Part shown: positions 26,401-35,579 of the stretch, in pieces
How positions within the stretch are numbered: position 1 is the stretch's first letter
Layout: the number at the start of each line of letters is the position of its first letter
NCBI RefSeq assembly: GCF_003208435.1
Contig: NZ_QKMF01000008.1
Span: 62,001-126,000, forward strand
Direction of reading: 5' to 3'
Origin: Pelagimonas varians
GTDB taxonomy: Bacteria > Pseudomonadota > Alphaproteobacteria > Rhodobacterales > Rhodobacteraceae
Length of the DNA stretch: 64,000 nucleotides
Program-made: the position numbers and the translations under genes
Notes under the pieces: generated by a model
Database searches by the model: none
What the model was told of the DNA's origin: nothing
Seen by the model: only the letters and a program-made list of their open reading frames with translations

Positions 26401-27953
26401 ACAAGAGCGGTGGCCTCTGGCGTCTTGTCCACTTGGACCTCGAACGCGCGGTGCATCGTCAGGCTGTCCTCAAGATCAGCGTGACTTGAATTCCATTCAT
26501 TCAGCACCAAGGCACGCTCAGCCTCTGGCAATGCTTGTTGCAATTCCAAACGGGCAATCAGCAATTCGACCATGGCTGCGCTAATCTTGCCCGCATCAAA
26601 CGTTAACTGACCAAGCACGGCGTCGATCGTGATTGCCGTGCCATCGATATGACCCACCGATGACAGGCCAATATGCGGTACAGAGGGCCAGTTCAGCCCG
26701 GGTGCGCGGGCAAAGAGATCTGTTGTGAACCCAGCTGAGATCGCCAATTTTGGGTCAAGCGGGTTGACGTCCACACGCACCGGAACCCAGCCTGCTACCA
26801 GTCCGGAGATCGCCTGTTCTTGGATCGCTGCGTTTGTGTAAGCCAGATCCACCGCTTGGCTGCCTGCAAGTGTTTTGGTCCATGTCGCAACTTGCGTAAC
26901 ACCGTTTTCCAAAGCAATCGACCGGGTTTCAATGGGCCCGCTTTCCGCGTTGACCCCTGCCAATTCTAGCGGATTGTAGTCCGCAAACGTCTTGCGCCAC
27001 GCACCATCACGGCCCGCCACTTGGGCAATCGCCGCGTCCACCTTTGCGAAATCTTGCGTCAAAGGCAAAACATCTCCCTCAAGGGCCACAACCACCGGCG
27101 CAACGGGCGTTCCACAAATGCGGGTGATGTCTTCCAGTTCTAGCGCACCAGTTCCACAGGCGATCGTCAAATGGTCCGACGTTTCTTTGAGAACCGAGCC
27201 AGGTGCGCCCGAGCCTTCGACAACACGAGCACTTTGCGCCAGCCAGATCTGATCTTTGGCGCGAAATTTGGGGGCGCAAAGCGGGTTCCAATAGCTGCCA
27301 TGGTCCAATGCGCGCACCAACCGCGCCAATTCCTCCGCCGGTTTGGTGAAATCCAGCAATCCATAGCCCGAAGGCCGGTCCGCAAGTGCATGGTAGCTGC
27401 GCTGCGACAGGTCTTGCTTGATCCGTTTCAAATCGCCGGATTCCAGCTGATCCAACACGTCGCCAAAGCTCGCAATCGCCGCTTCATAGGCTTTGGTGTT
27501 TAAAGTCAGAGCGGTATCGGAATTGGTGATGTCAAAGCTGCGGGACGCAAGAATGTCTCCTTCATCCACGCCGCCCTCGATCATATGCCATGAAATGCCG
27601 TGCTGGGTTTCCCCCTGCATCAACGCCCATACAGGCGCATTCAAGCCAGCATGGCGCGGCAGAGGACCATCATGAAAGTTGATCGCGCCCTTGGTTGGGA
27701 TCGCCAAAACATCGTCGGGAATGATCGACAGGTTGGCAACAGACAGCAGATAGTCTGCCTGAACACCCCCGAGCCGCGCAGCCAGATCTTTGCCCGGCGC
27801 TTCGACGCGCAACCCTGAACCGGTTGCCCAATCCGCGACACCAGCATTGCGTGTTACCACCACGGCAACCGCATTCCCCCGATCCAACGCCGCCTGAGCG
27901 CATTGCACCAAAAGTGATTCATTGCCGATCAAAATACAGGAGAATTGGGACAT
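23442..27953 (-). CDS. NRPS: formyltransferase, split adenylation domain with luciferase-like monooxygenase, carrier
   Basis: The 1503-residue protein begins with a methionyl-tRNA-formyltransferase-like domain (1 to about 285) keeping Asn92, His94 and Asp130 of the catalytic triad and its C-terminal OB-like part. Residues 290-485 resemble the C-terminal half of a condensation domain without HHXXXDG. The adenylation domain starts near 497 with A3 at 642-658 and A4 at 690-693; a luciferase-type FMN monooxygenase of the MupA/Atu3671 family (about 727-1088) is inserted; A5 (NMYGPTETT, 1162) to A10 (near 1355) follow. The carrier serine is Ser1423 in DLGGHSLLAV. The pocket code read by hand, D-I-L-Q-F-G-M-I-W-K, is close to the glycine code. 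The ATG at 27953 overlaps the translation region of the upstream GT2 stop, with GGAG in that stop. There is no thioesterase, so the chain must pass to another module. Confidence 0.9.
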   Translation of the reverse strand: MSQFSCILIGNESLLVQCAQAALDRGNAVAVVVTRNAGVADWATGSGLRVEAPGKDLAARLGGVQADYLLSVANLSIIPDDVLAIPTKGAINFHDGPLPRHAGLNAPVWALMQGETQHGISWHMIEGGVDEGDILASRSFDITNSDTALTLNTKAYEAAIASFGDVLDQLESGDLKRIKQDLSQRSYHALADRPSGYGLLDFTKPAEELARLVRALDHGSYWNPLCAPKFRAKDQIWLAQSARVVEGSGAPGSVLKETSDHLTIACGTGALELEDITRICGTPVAPVVVALEGDVLPLTQDFAKVDAAIAQVAGRDGAWRKTFADYNPLELAGVNAESGPIETRSIALENGVTQVATWTKTLAGSQAVDLAYTNAAIQEQAISGLVAGWVPVRVDVNPLDPKLAISAGFTTDLFARAPGLNWPSVPHIGLSSVGHIDGTAITIDAVLGQLTFDAGKISAAMVELLIARLELQQALPEAERALVLNEWNSSHADLEDSLTMHRAFEVQVDKTPEATALVFEGQSLTYADLNARANRAAHVLQEMGVSAGKVVGLCCGRSVDLLVGALAILKAGGAYLPMDPSYPADRLQHFVEDSDAQVIITQAALVASLPKHTAQVLVLDAEPRLAAAPTGNLQETCSAEDLAYLIYTSGSTGKPKGVMIEHRNVINFYAGMDAHIPASGTWLAVTSLSFDISVLELFWTTARGFKVVLTSDEDRGLISKGPMPISDAAMEFSIYYWGNDDGVGRDKYKMLLEGAKFADKNGFCAVWTPERHFHAFGGPYPNPSVTGAAVAAVTQNIGVRSGSVVAPLHHPARIAEEWSVIDNLTNGRAGLAIASGWQPDDFVLRPENAPPNNKKAMVESIEQIRKLWRGEAVPFPRADGSMHEVVTQPRPVSKELPVWVTIAGNPDTWREAGRLGCNVLTHLLGQSIDEVAGKIKIYHEELRKAGHDPKDFSISLMLHTYIAETRDEARETARQPMRDYLTSAAGLIKQYAWAFPAFKRPEGVNNAFDLQLDVLEPDDMDAILDFAFERYFNDSGLFGTVEDALARAEQLKRIGVTEIACLVDYGIDREVVLDGLRPLAKVVKAAQKAPELDEDDFSIAAQIVRHDVTHLQCTPSMARMFAMNDEARFALGRVQHLFLGGEPLPGALVAEFGQITDAKVTNMYGPTETTIWSSVERARAGNSVVNIGTPLVNQQMYILDDTREPVAVGQEGELWIGGQGVTRGYWKRADLTAEKFVPNPFHEGRMYATGDLVRRRADGRIDFVGRVDHQVKLRGFRIELGEIEGVLEGQPGVTQAVVVAREDMPGDIRLVGYYTGDTQDEVTLRDAMGTRLPTFMVPGRFVQLESFPLTPNKKVDRKALPKPQTKAAPVVRKEVVAQPVTVSNVPAGDLAAIEQGISLIWTNILGVEGFSGRDSFFDLGGHSLLAVQAHRAIRDEFGAKGLSITDIFRFPILSDLVGCVASKMDNVPPPPDSVKETSETNDRAQSRSDAMARRREMRARRRA

Positions 27954-27958
27954 AATAT

Positions 27959-28978
27959 TTACTCCGTTAAACCTTCTGCTGCGGATGGTCCCGAAATTGG
28001 GGCCGCTGCTATACGTTGGGCCGGCAAGGGCCGGACCATTGATTGGACGTCGTGAAAAACCAGATCTCGCAAGAAATGCGGCGGATCTGAGGGGGGCTTG
28101 CGCTGAATGAAACACCGAAGACGCCAAAACAGGCCGCCCACTGTGTGCATCACTGTCGCCATCACGGCATATCCGCGCCCATGGTTTTTGCTGAAATAGT
28201 ACCAGCGGCTATCCAGCCAAAACCCGGGGATACGCGTCCAGACCTTCATACCCGTAGAGACCGAGCCAATATGTTCGACATGACTGCTGCGCACATAATG
28301 CGTTTCATGCCCGGCACGGGCCGCGCGCAGGCATAGATCTGTTTCCTCAAAATACAGAAAAAACTCTTCATCAAAGAGCCCGATGTCATCCAACACGCTT
28401 TGGCGCATCATGATGGACGCCCCTGCCAGCCAATCCACAGGCTGGGTTTCTTCGATCAAACCCATCGGGACCGGCTTGGTTCTGAGCAAGCGCGACACCG
28501 GACCAAACCGGATAGAGCCTTCTAATTCGGACCAAACCGACGGGAACCGAAAGGCCGTCATATGTGGCGTACCGTCTTCACCGTAGATATAGCTGCCTGC
28601 AAACCCCGCTTCGGGGTGGCGTTCAAGGTGGGTCAGCAATTCCCGAATCGCATCTGGTGCCGGGAACGCATCCGAATTGAGCAAGTAAACGTAATCCGGT
28701 TTTGATCCATCCGACCAACCCGCGCGTATACCGACATTATTGCCCGCACCAAAGCCACCATTGTGCGCCGATGCAATCAACCGCACCGGCGCGCCTTGTG
28801 CCCAGTCTGCGGTGGCCAATTCGGTTTGCATCACATCGAACGATCCATCGCCGCTGTCGTTATCGACAAGCACCAGTTCCGCCTCTAGCCCGTCCATCGC
28901 TGCCAAAGCTGACCGGACAGACCGCAAAGTCATTTCGGCGGTGCGGAAATTAAGGGAAACGACCAGAAGTTTAGGCAT
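27959..28978 (-). CDS. Family-2 glycosyltransferase inside the PKS/NRPS operon
   Basis: This 339-residue GT-A enzyme resembles rhamnosyltransferase-type GT2 proteins: LLVVSLNFRTAEMTLRSV at the N-terminus, VLVDNDSGDGS, the DXD-type YLLNSDAFPAPD, and GLFDEEFFLYFEETDLCLR near residue 210. It lies between the PKS stop (3 bp gap to its ATG; a GTG start at 28981 abuts directly) and the NRPS start (5 bp gap). Its GGAG just before the stop codon appears to serve as the NRPS ribosome site. The tight coupling argues that glycosyl transfer is part of the same pathway as the megasynthases. The acceptor is unknown. Confidence 0.9.
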   Translation of the reverse strand: MPKLLVVSLNFRTAEMTLRSVRSALAAMDGLEAELVLVDNDSGDGSFDVMQTELATADWAQGAPVRLIASAHNGGFGAGNNVGIRAGWSDGSKPDYVYLLNSDAFPAPDAIRELLTHLERHPEAGFAGSYIYGEDGTPHMTAFRFPSVWSELEGSIRFGPVSRLLRTKPVPMGLIEETQPVDWLAGASIMMRQSVLDDIGLFDEEFFLYFEETDLCLRAARAGHETHYVRSSHVEHIGSVSTGMKVWTRIPGFWLDSRWYYFSKNHGRGYAVMATVMHTVGGLFWRLRCFIQRKPPSDPPHFLRDLVFHDVQSMVRPLPAQRIAAAPISGPSAAEGLTE

Positions 28979-28981
28979 CAC

Positions 28982-31900
28982 TCACACCGCCGCTTTGATT
29001 GGAAAGGACACAACTTCACCGTGACCCGCCACTTGGGCCTCGGCCGTTTCAATGGCATCGCGCATTTGGGCGGCCAGAACGCGAACATTCGGCTCCAGCA
29101 CCATGCTGTCGTGATCACCGGGCACCTCAAATACCTCGACATGTGGCACATACAGGCCCCAGTCGTTGTCGCTGGTCACATAGCTGCGCTCCGAACTCAC
29201 CAATTGCCCGTCCGAGACCTTCCACTTGCCGAGCAACGGCGGGCGGAACAGCACCAAGCGGCCATCCCACGGTTTGGCCGTGTAGCGGGCGATCGACCGA
29301 TAAAAAGCCGCTTCGATTTCAGCGTTGTGGAACGCCCCCGTGTCCACGGTTTCCCCGCTTTCCTTACGTTTCTCAAATTCCCAAGCAATCCGGTTCTTGG
29401 CCCAGGTAAGCGGGTACAGCGGCCCTTTCTCGCGGGCTTGCTCCCACTGGATAATCATCCGGTCTTTGCGCGACAATGGCCGGCGCTGCGCGAGCGGCGT
29501 ATCCAGCATGATCACCAAAGAGACCGTTTCACCCATCGCTTCCAGCTGATGCGCGATCTCATAGGCCGTGATTCCACCGCCTGAGAAGCCGCCCAGCATA
29601 TAAGGCCCCTCGGGCTGAACCAGACGCATTTCGGCAATGTAGTCGCGCGCGGCGTCTTCGATGGTGTCATGGGGATCTTCGCCACCCATCAATCCCTTGG
29701 CCTGAATTCCGTAAAACGGACGATCCGCCCCCAAAAGATGGGCCAGATGACGCAGGTTCAAGACGTTGCCAAACATGCCCGCGATCAGGAAAAACGGCTG
29801 GCGCGCTCCGCCGTCACCATCATGCATCGGCACGATGTGGCGGAACCGGCGTTCAGGCGCTTTGGGTGCGTCCGTCGGGGTGCCTTCCTCTGGCATCCCG
29901 ACCTGATCGGCAATCAAAGCGGCACACTTGCGGATTGTCGGGGCCTCAAACAGCACTGATATCGGGAAATCGACACGGAAGGCTTTCTTGACTTTGGCGA
30001 ACAGCCGCACAGCAATCAGGCTGTGGCCGCCAAGATCAAAGAAGCTATCTTCAACCCCGACATTTTGCACGCCAAGCAATTCTTCCCAAAAACCGGCCAA
30101 CTGGCGTTCGATCTCGTTTTCAGGCGCGACGTAGTCCCCTTCAAGTTGCGGGCGGTCGAACTTTTGCGACTCGTCGACTTCGGCGGTTGAGGCCGCCGTC
30201 TGGCGTGTCAAAGCATCCAGATCCATCGACGAGACAACAACCTGCGGCGCGCCAAGCGCCAATGCGCGGTAGAAGGCATCCACCCCTTCGGCAGGTAGAA
30301 TGCCTTGGGACAAGTTATGCGCAAGGCGTTCTTCAGCCGGCGACAACGGTTGGCCTGCCTCTGGTGCTTCGTCGAATTCTACCTCGGCGGCTGTCAGACG
30401 CGGCGCAGCGCGCAAGACATCAAGATTGTCTAGTTTGCGAATGGTAAAACCGGTGATTTCCACCAAAACGGCCCCGTCGGCATCACAAATCGTGACGTCA
30501 AAGCTGGCGGTTTCGGCATCCCCGCGGTTTTCGGCGGCATTGCGAACCCACGACACAATCCGGTTCGGCAAAGCCCTGTGCACCCGCACACGGCCATAAC
30601 GCACCGGCACCCAAAGATGCGTTGGCTGATAACCATCAATCAGCTCCATCGCCCAACCGGTTGCAATGTCCATCAACGCCGGATGCAGCAGACAGCCATC
30701 GTTTTCGGCGACTTGGGGGAGCGACAGTTCAGCGATGCCTTCGCCCCGTCCCAAAGCGCGGGTATCCAGCACCTTCCAGCGTGGACCAAAAGCCAGATGC
30801 ACCTCTTGCGCAGCGGACAGTTTTTGACCGGCCATCCCGACCCGTGCGCCGCAACGCTCATAAACTTCACTCAGGTCAAACCGCTCAGGCCGCGCCATAG
30901 GCAGCATGGACAGCGTACCTTGTGCGGTCAGGGCAAATCCACGACGGCCGTTCAGCGTGGCGTCAGCAAGCACATCAAACCCATAGCCTTTGTCTGTTCG
31001 CGACAGACGCAAACGCATGTCACGCATTGCCCCATCCGCCACCCGCAAGGGCCGCAGGAAATCAAGATCGCGGAGTTCAAACCCGCCGGATTGATGGTGC
31101 GCGGCAAGGGCGTGGGCGGCCAAAGTCAGATAGCCGGTGCCGGGCAACAAAGCGTCGCCAGCTTTGGTTCGGTGTTCATCAATAAACCAGTCGTCGGCGC
31201 TGTAAGTCGCGCTAAAGATCCGGTTGCCCTGTTCGTCAAACGTCATGTTGTCCAACATCGGCAGTGCCACCGGTTCGACAGGCGCTTTCGGAAGATCTCC
31301 GGTCCGGGCCGCAACGGCTTCGGCGGCCATGCCGACCTCGTTCCAGATGCCCCAATTGATCGCCACAACTTTGGTTTTGCCACTGCGCGCGCGGGCAAAA
31401 GCGTTCAGAAACTCATTCGCTGCCACATAGTCCACCTGCCCCGCCGGTGCGGTGACGGTCGACGAGGAGCTAAACAAGGCCATCCATTCAATTGATCCGT
31501 CTGGAAAAACCTGACCCAAGACTTCGGTGCCGTGAATTTTCGGGGTGAACACGTCTTCGACTGACGCCGGTGTTTTGGTCAACAAGGGCGCATCATCAAT
31601 CACGCCTGCGCCGTGGATCACACCCGTGATCGGGCCAAACATGGCTTCGGCAGCCGCGCGGATCGCTTGCATTTGATCATGGTTACACACGTCTGCGGCG
31701 CGCACCATAACCGTCGCTCCCGCGTCTTCCAGCGCTTGGACAGCCCGGATACGGCGGGCCAAGGCATCATTGGGGGCGTGGCGCGTCAGATAGTCAGCCC
31801 ATTGATCGCGTTCCGGAATGGATTTTCGCGCCAAAAGGATCAGGTTTGCGCCCTTGGTTGCAAAATCTTGGGCGAGGCTTAGGCCGATACCACCAAAACC

Positions 31901-34900
31901 ACCGGTGATCAGATAAGTGCCGCCAGTCTTGGCCTCAGGTGCCGCCGGCAAAAGGGCGGGTTTCATCGCGCATTCAAATCGGCGATCCGCACGCAGAGCA
32001 GCGCAAAGATCGGCGGGTTCGGATAGCATTTCCTCAAGCACTCGTGTGCCCAGCGCATCCATTGCTTGTGCATGCAGCGCCAATGCTTTGGCCTTGCCCC
32101 AAAACGGGACGTCGGGAACAGCGGGCACGTCCAAATCCATAGTCGACACTGTGACGCCCGGCAATTCGCGCGGGATCACACGGGCGGGGCCTGCGATGGT
32201 CGCCTTGGCCGGACAGCCCAGTGTTTCATCCCGCAATTTGGCCGCACCGTTCGTGAAGACCGTTATATGCGGTTTGCCAGTGCCCTCTTCGGCCAATACC
32301 TGCGCAAGGAACATCAGCGAATAAAAACCCTGTTCTTGAACGCGGTGGAAAAAAGACGAACCGGGACGGTGCCCTTCATCCGCTGTCACCAACCAGAAAT
32401 GCGCGATACGCGTCGGGACAACCCCGCGCGCTGCCAAATCCTGCAACAGCAGGTCATACCCTTCGCGGCCCCGTTCCGGAGAGATCAGATAAAGATCATC
32501 AGACAGACGCTTGAAGGTGTCACCCACACGCACCTCAACCACAGGCTGCCCAGCCTTGCGCAACCGCGCTATCGTACCAGCCGCCAAACCGGCTTCGTCC
32601 GCGAAAACAAGCCACGATTGCGGATCAGCGTCATGCAAATCCGCCATGTCAATTTCCACTTGCGCAGACCGCGGACGCCACACGGGTTTCCAACCCCAAT
32701 CCGCCACATCATCGGTGCGCATCAGGAATTGCGGGGCGGTATCGTTGACCACCTTTCCCGGTTCAATAAAATAGCGGCTGCGTTGGAACGCATAGGTTGG
32801 CAAAGGAACGCGCAGACGGGGCGCTTCGCCCCAAATCTGATCCCAATCGATTGTCGCGCCCAAAGCCCAAAGGCGGCCCATGACTTCGAACATATGCTTG
32901 TCATCAGCGATGAAATCTTCGGGATGACGCAGTGACGAAACAACTTGGTTGGCGCTCACATCACTGTGCTGACGGGCCAAGGCGCTTAGGGCTTTGCCCG
33001 GTCCGACCTCAAGGAATATGCGGTTTTCAGAGGCCAAGGTGCCCATGCAATCAGCAAAAAGCACCGTGCCGCGCAGATGCTCGACCCAATAGTCCGGGCA
33101 TGTCGCTTGCTCAGCCGTCATCAAGCTGCCGGTGCGGTTGGAAGTCAGCGGGATTTTCGGTGGGTGCAGCTGGATCGACGCCAAATAAGTCCGGAAATCA
33201 ACCAGAATGGGGTCAAGCATCCGGCTATGGGCTGCAATGTCGATTTGAATGCGCTGGGCGTCAATGTCGCGCGCCTTTAGCGCATCCTCAAGTTTGTCCA
33301 AAGCGGCCTGCGGACCGGAAGCAACCGACAATTCAGGCGCATTTACAGCGCCAAGATCAAGGTCAGCCCCCAAGAGCGAGCCCAACTCATCTGCTGGCAT
33401 TGCGACGGATAACATGCCGCCGGCGGGAACGGTGTCGAACAGCTTGCCGCGCAAATGGACAAGGCCGATACAATCTTCAAAACCCATGACTCCGGCCACA
33501 CAGGCGGCGGTGTTTTCGCCCATCGAATGCCCCGCCAACGCGGTTGGGGTGATCCCCCAGCTGATCCACAATTGCGCCAACGCATATTCGACAATCATGA
33601 TAAGCGGCAGTTGCAGTGAGGGCTTGCGCAGCATTTCATCGGCTTGAGCGCGATCCGCCTCAGACGGAAGCCACAAGGCGCGCATATCGACATCGGTCAG
33701 CGTTGCAAGGTGATCAAGTCCGACATCCATCCATTCTGCGAAAACCGGCTCTGTCTCATACAAATCGCGGCCCATACCAGCATATTGCGCCCCGCCACCG
33801 GGGAACATAAAGGCAATGTCGGGTTTGTCTAACGCACTGTGGCTGTGAACACGGCGCGGGTTGCCTTCGTCCAGCAGTTTGGCAGCTTCTGCGTGGGTTT
33901 CCGCCACAACAATCCGGCGCTTTTCAAAGGCGCGGCGACCATTTTGCAGTGTCCACGCGACATCGGCCAAATCCTGGCCGGAATCGTCTGTCAGATGGGC
34001 TGAAAGGACGGCGGCATTGGCATCAAGCGCCGCCTTGGATTTTGCGGATACGCCCAAGATGTGAAAAGGAAAATCGCTCGCTTCGGATGCGGCGCGGGCG
34101 GGGGCCTCTTCCAAGATGACATGGGCATTGGTTCCGCCAACCCCCAAGGAATTGACCCCTGCGCGGCGCGGATGACCTTGGGCCTGCCATTCGGTCAGGC
34201 GGTCATTCACGCGAAAAGGCGAGTTCTCAAAATCAATCGCGGGATTTGGGGCTTCGAAGCCCAATGACGGTGGCATCTGCTTGTGATGCAGCGCCATTGT
34301 TGCCTTGATCATGCTGGCGACACCGGCAGCGGTGTCCAAATGGCCGATGTTGGTTTTAACCGATCCAATTCGGCAATGGCCCAGTTTATCCGAAGTTTCT
34401 GAGAACGCCTGCGTCAACGCGGCGATTTCAATCGGATCACCCAGATACGTCCCTGTGCCGTGGCACTCCACATAGTCCACGGTGTCCGCTGTCACATCGG
34501 CAATGGCATGCGCTTCGGCAACGGCTTTGGCCTGACCATCCACAGACGGGGCCAGATAGCCCGCTTTTTGCGCACCGTCGTTGTTGACTGCGGTGCCTTT
34601 TATAACACCCCAAATATGGTCCCCTTCCGCAACGGCATCAGCCATGCGGCGCAAGACAACTACGCCCGATCCAGACCCGAACACCGTACCTTGGGCACGA
34701 TGATCAAAGGCGTGACATTCACCATCCGGGCTGAGGATTTCGTTTTCTTTATACAGATATCCGCGCCCCTGCGGCAGTTCAATCGTCACACCGCCCGCAA
34801 GTGCCATATCGCATTCACCGTTCAACAACGCCTGCGCGGCATAATGGGTGGCAACCAGTGATGTTGAACACGCCGTTTGCAAGCCAATCGACGGGCCATG

Positions 34901-35419
34901 CAGGTCCAAAATATGGCTTAGCCGTGTTGTCAGGAAATCCTTATCGTTGCCGGTGTGCCGCAACAAAAACATGCCGGTGTTTTCAACCAGATCAGGATTT
35001 GAACAGATGTTGAAATAGAAATAGCTGCCCATCCCGCAGCCAGCAAAAACGCCCACTTGGCCCTCAAAATTTTCGGGCATGTGGCCGGCGTTTTCCAACG
35101 CCTCCCAGGACGTTTCCAAGAACTGGCGGTGCTGAGGATCCATGATTGCCGCCTCTTTCGGGGAAAATCCGAAAAAGTCCGCATCGAACATTTCAAACCC
35201 GTCCAAGGGAGCCGCAAAGGGAACGTAGTCACGGTGACGGATCAGGCCCGGATCTTCTCCGGCCGCCTGTAGATCATCTTCGGAAATGCGCCGAATAGAA
35301 GACACCCCGTCGCGCAGATTACGCCAATATGCTGCAATGTCCTGAGCGCCCGGAAGGTGCGCGGCCATGCCAACAATTGCGATGTCATTTTCACCAAAAC
35401 TTTGCGCTTTACTCGTCAT
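28982..35419 (-). CDS. Type I polyketide synthase module with thioesterase (KS-AT-KR-DH-carrier-TE)
   Basis: Domains of the 2145-residue protein in order: ketosynthase (Cys184 in TACSTS, His320 in HGTGT, His360 in KTNIGH); acyltransferase (Ser632 in GHSMG, His731 in AAHS); a structural then catalytic ketoreductase (GGFGGIG at 1173-1179, Tyr1331, Asn1335; an IDD motif suggests B-type stereochemistry); dehydratase (His1416 with GDALLPGTGYL, Asp1584); a carrier with Ser1800 in DLGGHSL, which looks more like a peptidyl than an acyl carrier; and a type I thioesterase (Ser1946 in GFSGG, His2103 in GDHDS). KR before DH is not the canonical order. The KS should receive an acyl chain from the NRPS carrier, extend it once, and the TE should release or transfer it. 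The ATG at 35419 has a G-rich site; the frame to 35461 is probably not used. Confidence 0.93.
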   Translation of the reverse strand: MTSKAQSFGENDIAIVGMAAHLPGAQDIAAYWRNLRDGVSSIRRISEDDLQAAGEDPGLIRHRDYVPFAAPLDGFEMFDADFFGFSPKEAAIMDPQHRQFLETSWEALENAGHMPENFEGQVGVFAGCGMGSYFYFNICSNPDLVENTGMFLLRHTGNDKDFLTTRLSHILDLHGPSIGLQTACSTSLVATHYAAQALLNGECDMALAGGVTIELPQGRGYLYKENEILSPDGECHAFDHRAQGTVFGSGSGVVVLRRMADAVAEGDHIWGVIKGTAVNNDGAQKAGYLAPSVDGQAKAVAEAHAIADVTADTVDYVECHGTGTYLGDPIEIAALTQAFSETSDKLGHCRIGSVKTNIGHLDTAAGVASMIKATMALHHKQMPPSLGFEAPNPAIDFENSPFRVNDRLTEWQAQGHPRRAGVNSLGVGGTNAHVILEEAPARAASEASDFPFHILGVSAKSKAALDANAAVLSAHLTDDSGQDLADVAWTLQNGRRAFEKRRIVVAETHAEAAKLLDEGNPRRVHSHSALDKPDIAFMFPGGGAQYAGMGRDLYETEPVFAEWMDVGLDHLATLTDVDMRALWLPSEADRAQADEMLRKPSLQLPLIMIVEYALAQLWISWGITPTALAGHSMGENTAACVAGVMGFEDCIGLVHLRGKLFDTVPAGGMLSVAMPADELGSLLGADLDLGAVNAPELSVASGPQAALDKLEDALKARDIDAQRIQIDIAAHSRMLDPILVDFRTYLASIQLHPPKIPLTSNRTGSLMTAEQATCPDYWVEHLRGTVLFADCMGTLASENRIFLEVGPGKALSALARQHSDVSANQVVSSLRHPEDFIADDKHMFEVMGRLWALGATIDWDQIWGEAPRLRVPLPTYAFQRSRYFIEPGKVVNDTAPQFLMRTDDVADWGWKPVWRPRSAQVEIDMADLHDADPQSWLVFADEAGLAAGTIARLRKAGQPVVEVRVGDTFKRLSDDLYLISPERGREGYDLLLQDLAARGVVPTRIAHFWLVTADEGHRPGSSFFHRVQEQGFYSLMFLAQVLAEEGTGKPHITVFTNGAAKLRDETLGCPAKATIAGPARVIPRELPGVTVSTMDLDVPAVPDVPFWGKAKALALHAQAMDALGTRVLEEMLSEPADLCAALRADRRFECAMKPALLPAAPEAKTGGTYLITGGFGGIGLSLAQDFATKGANLILLARKSIPERDQWADYLTRHAPNDALARRIRAVQALEDAGATVMVRAADVCNHDQMQAIRAAAEAMFGPITGVIHGAGVIDDAPLLTKTPASVEDVFTPKIHGTEVLGQVFPDGSIEWMALFSSSSTVTAPAGQVDYVAANEFLNAFARARSGKTKVVAINWGIWNEVGMAAEAVAARTGDLPKAPVEPVALPMLDNMTFDEQGNRIFSATYSADDWFIDEHRTKAGDALLPGTGYLTLAAHALAAHHQSGGFELRDLDFLRPLRVADGAMRDMRLRLSRTDKGYGFDVLADATLNGRRGFALTAQGTLSMLPMARPERFDLSEVYERCGARVGMAGQKLSAAQEVHLAFGPRWKVLDTRALGRGEGIAELSLPQVAENDGCLLHPALMDIATGWAMELIDGYQPTHLWVPVRYGRVRVHRALPNRIVSWVRNAAENRGDAETASFDVTICDADGAVLVEITGFTIRKLDNLDVLRAAPRLTAAEVEFDEAPEAGQPLSPAEERLAHNLSQGILPAEGVDAFYRALALGAPQVVVSSMDLDALTRQTAASTAEVDESQKFDRPQLEGDYVAPENEIERQLAGFWEELLGVQNVGVEDSFFDLGGHSLIAVRLFAKVKKAFRVDFPISVLFEAPTIRKCAALIADQVGMPEEGTPTDAPKAPERRFRHIVPMHDGDGGARQPFFLIAGMFGNVLNLRHLAHLLGADRPFYGIQAKGLMGGEDPHDTIEDAARDYIAEMRLVQPEGPYMLGGFSGGGITAYEIAHQLEAMGETVSLVIMLDTPLAQRRPLSRKDRMIIQWEQAREKGPLYPLTWAKNRIAWEFEKRKESGETVDTGAFHNAEIEAAFYRSIARYTAKPWDGRLVLFRPPLLGKWKVSDGQLVSSERSYVTSDNDWGLYVPHVEVFEVPGDHDSMVLEPNVRVLAAQMRDAIETAEAQVAGHGEVVSFPIKAAV

Positions 35420-35579
35420 CGATTTACCACCCCGCCACTGCGTCCCCGCCAATTTACGCACCCATTGCGCAGAAAATGGGGCGAATTTGAGGTAATCAAT
35501 CCACCGCGCGCCGCAATTGACCCGCCAGCCATAGCCTCTTTGCCGCCAATATAGAGGCAGCCATGATCATATCAAAATT

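Noticed and set aside
30578-31495. 305-codon ORF opposite the PKS
   Set aside because: Inside the intact KR/DH region, no signal or domain; a shadow of the PKS reading frame.
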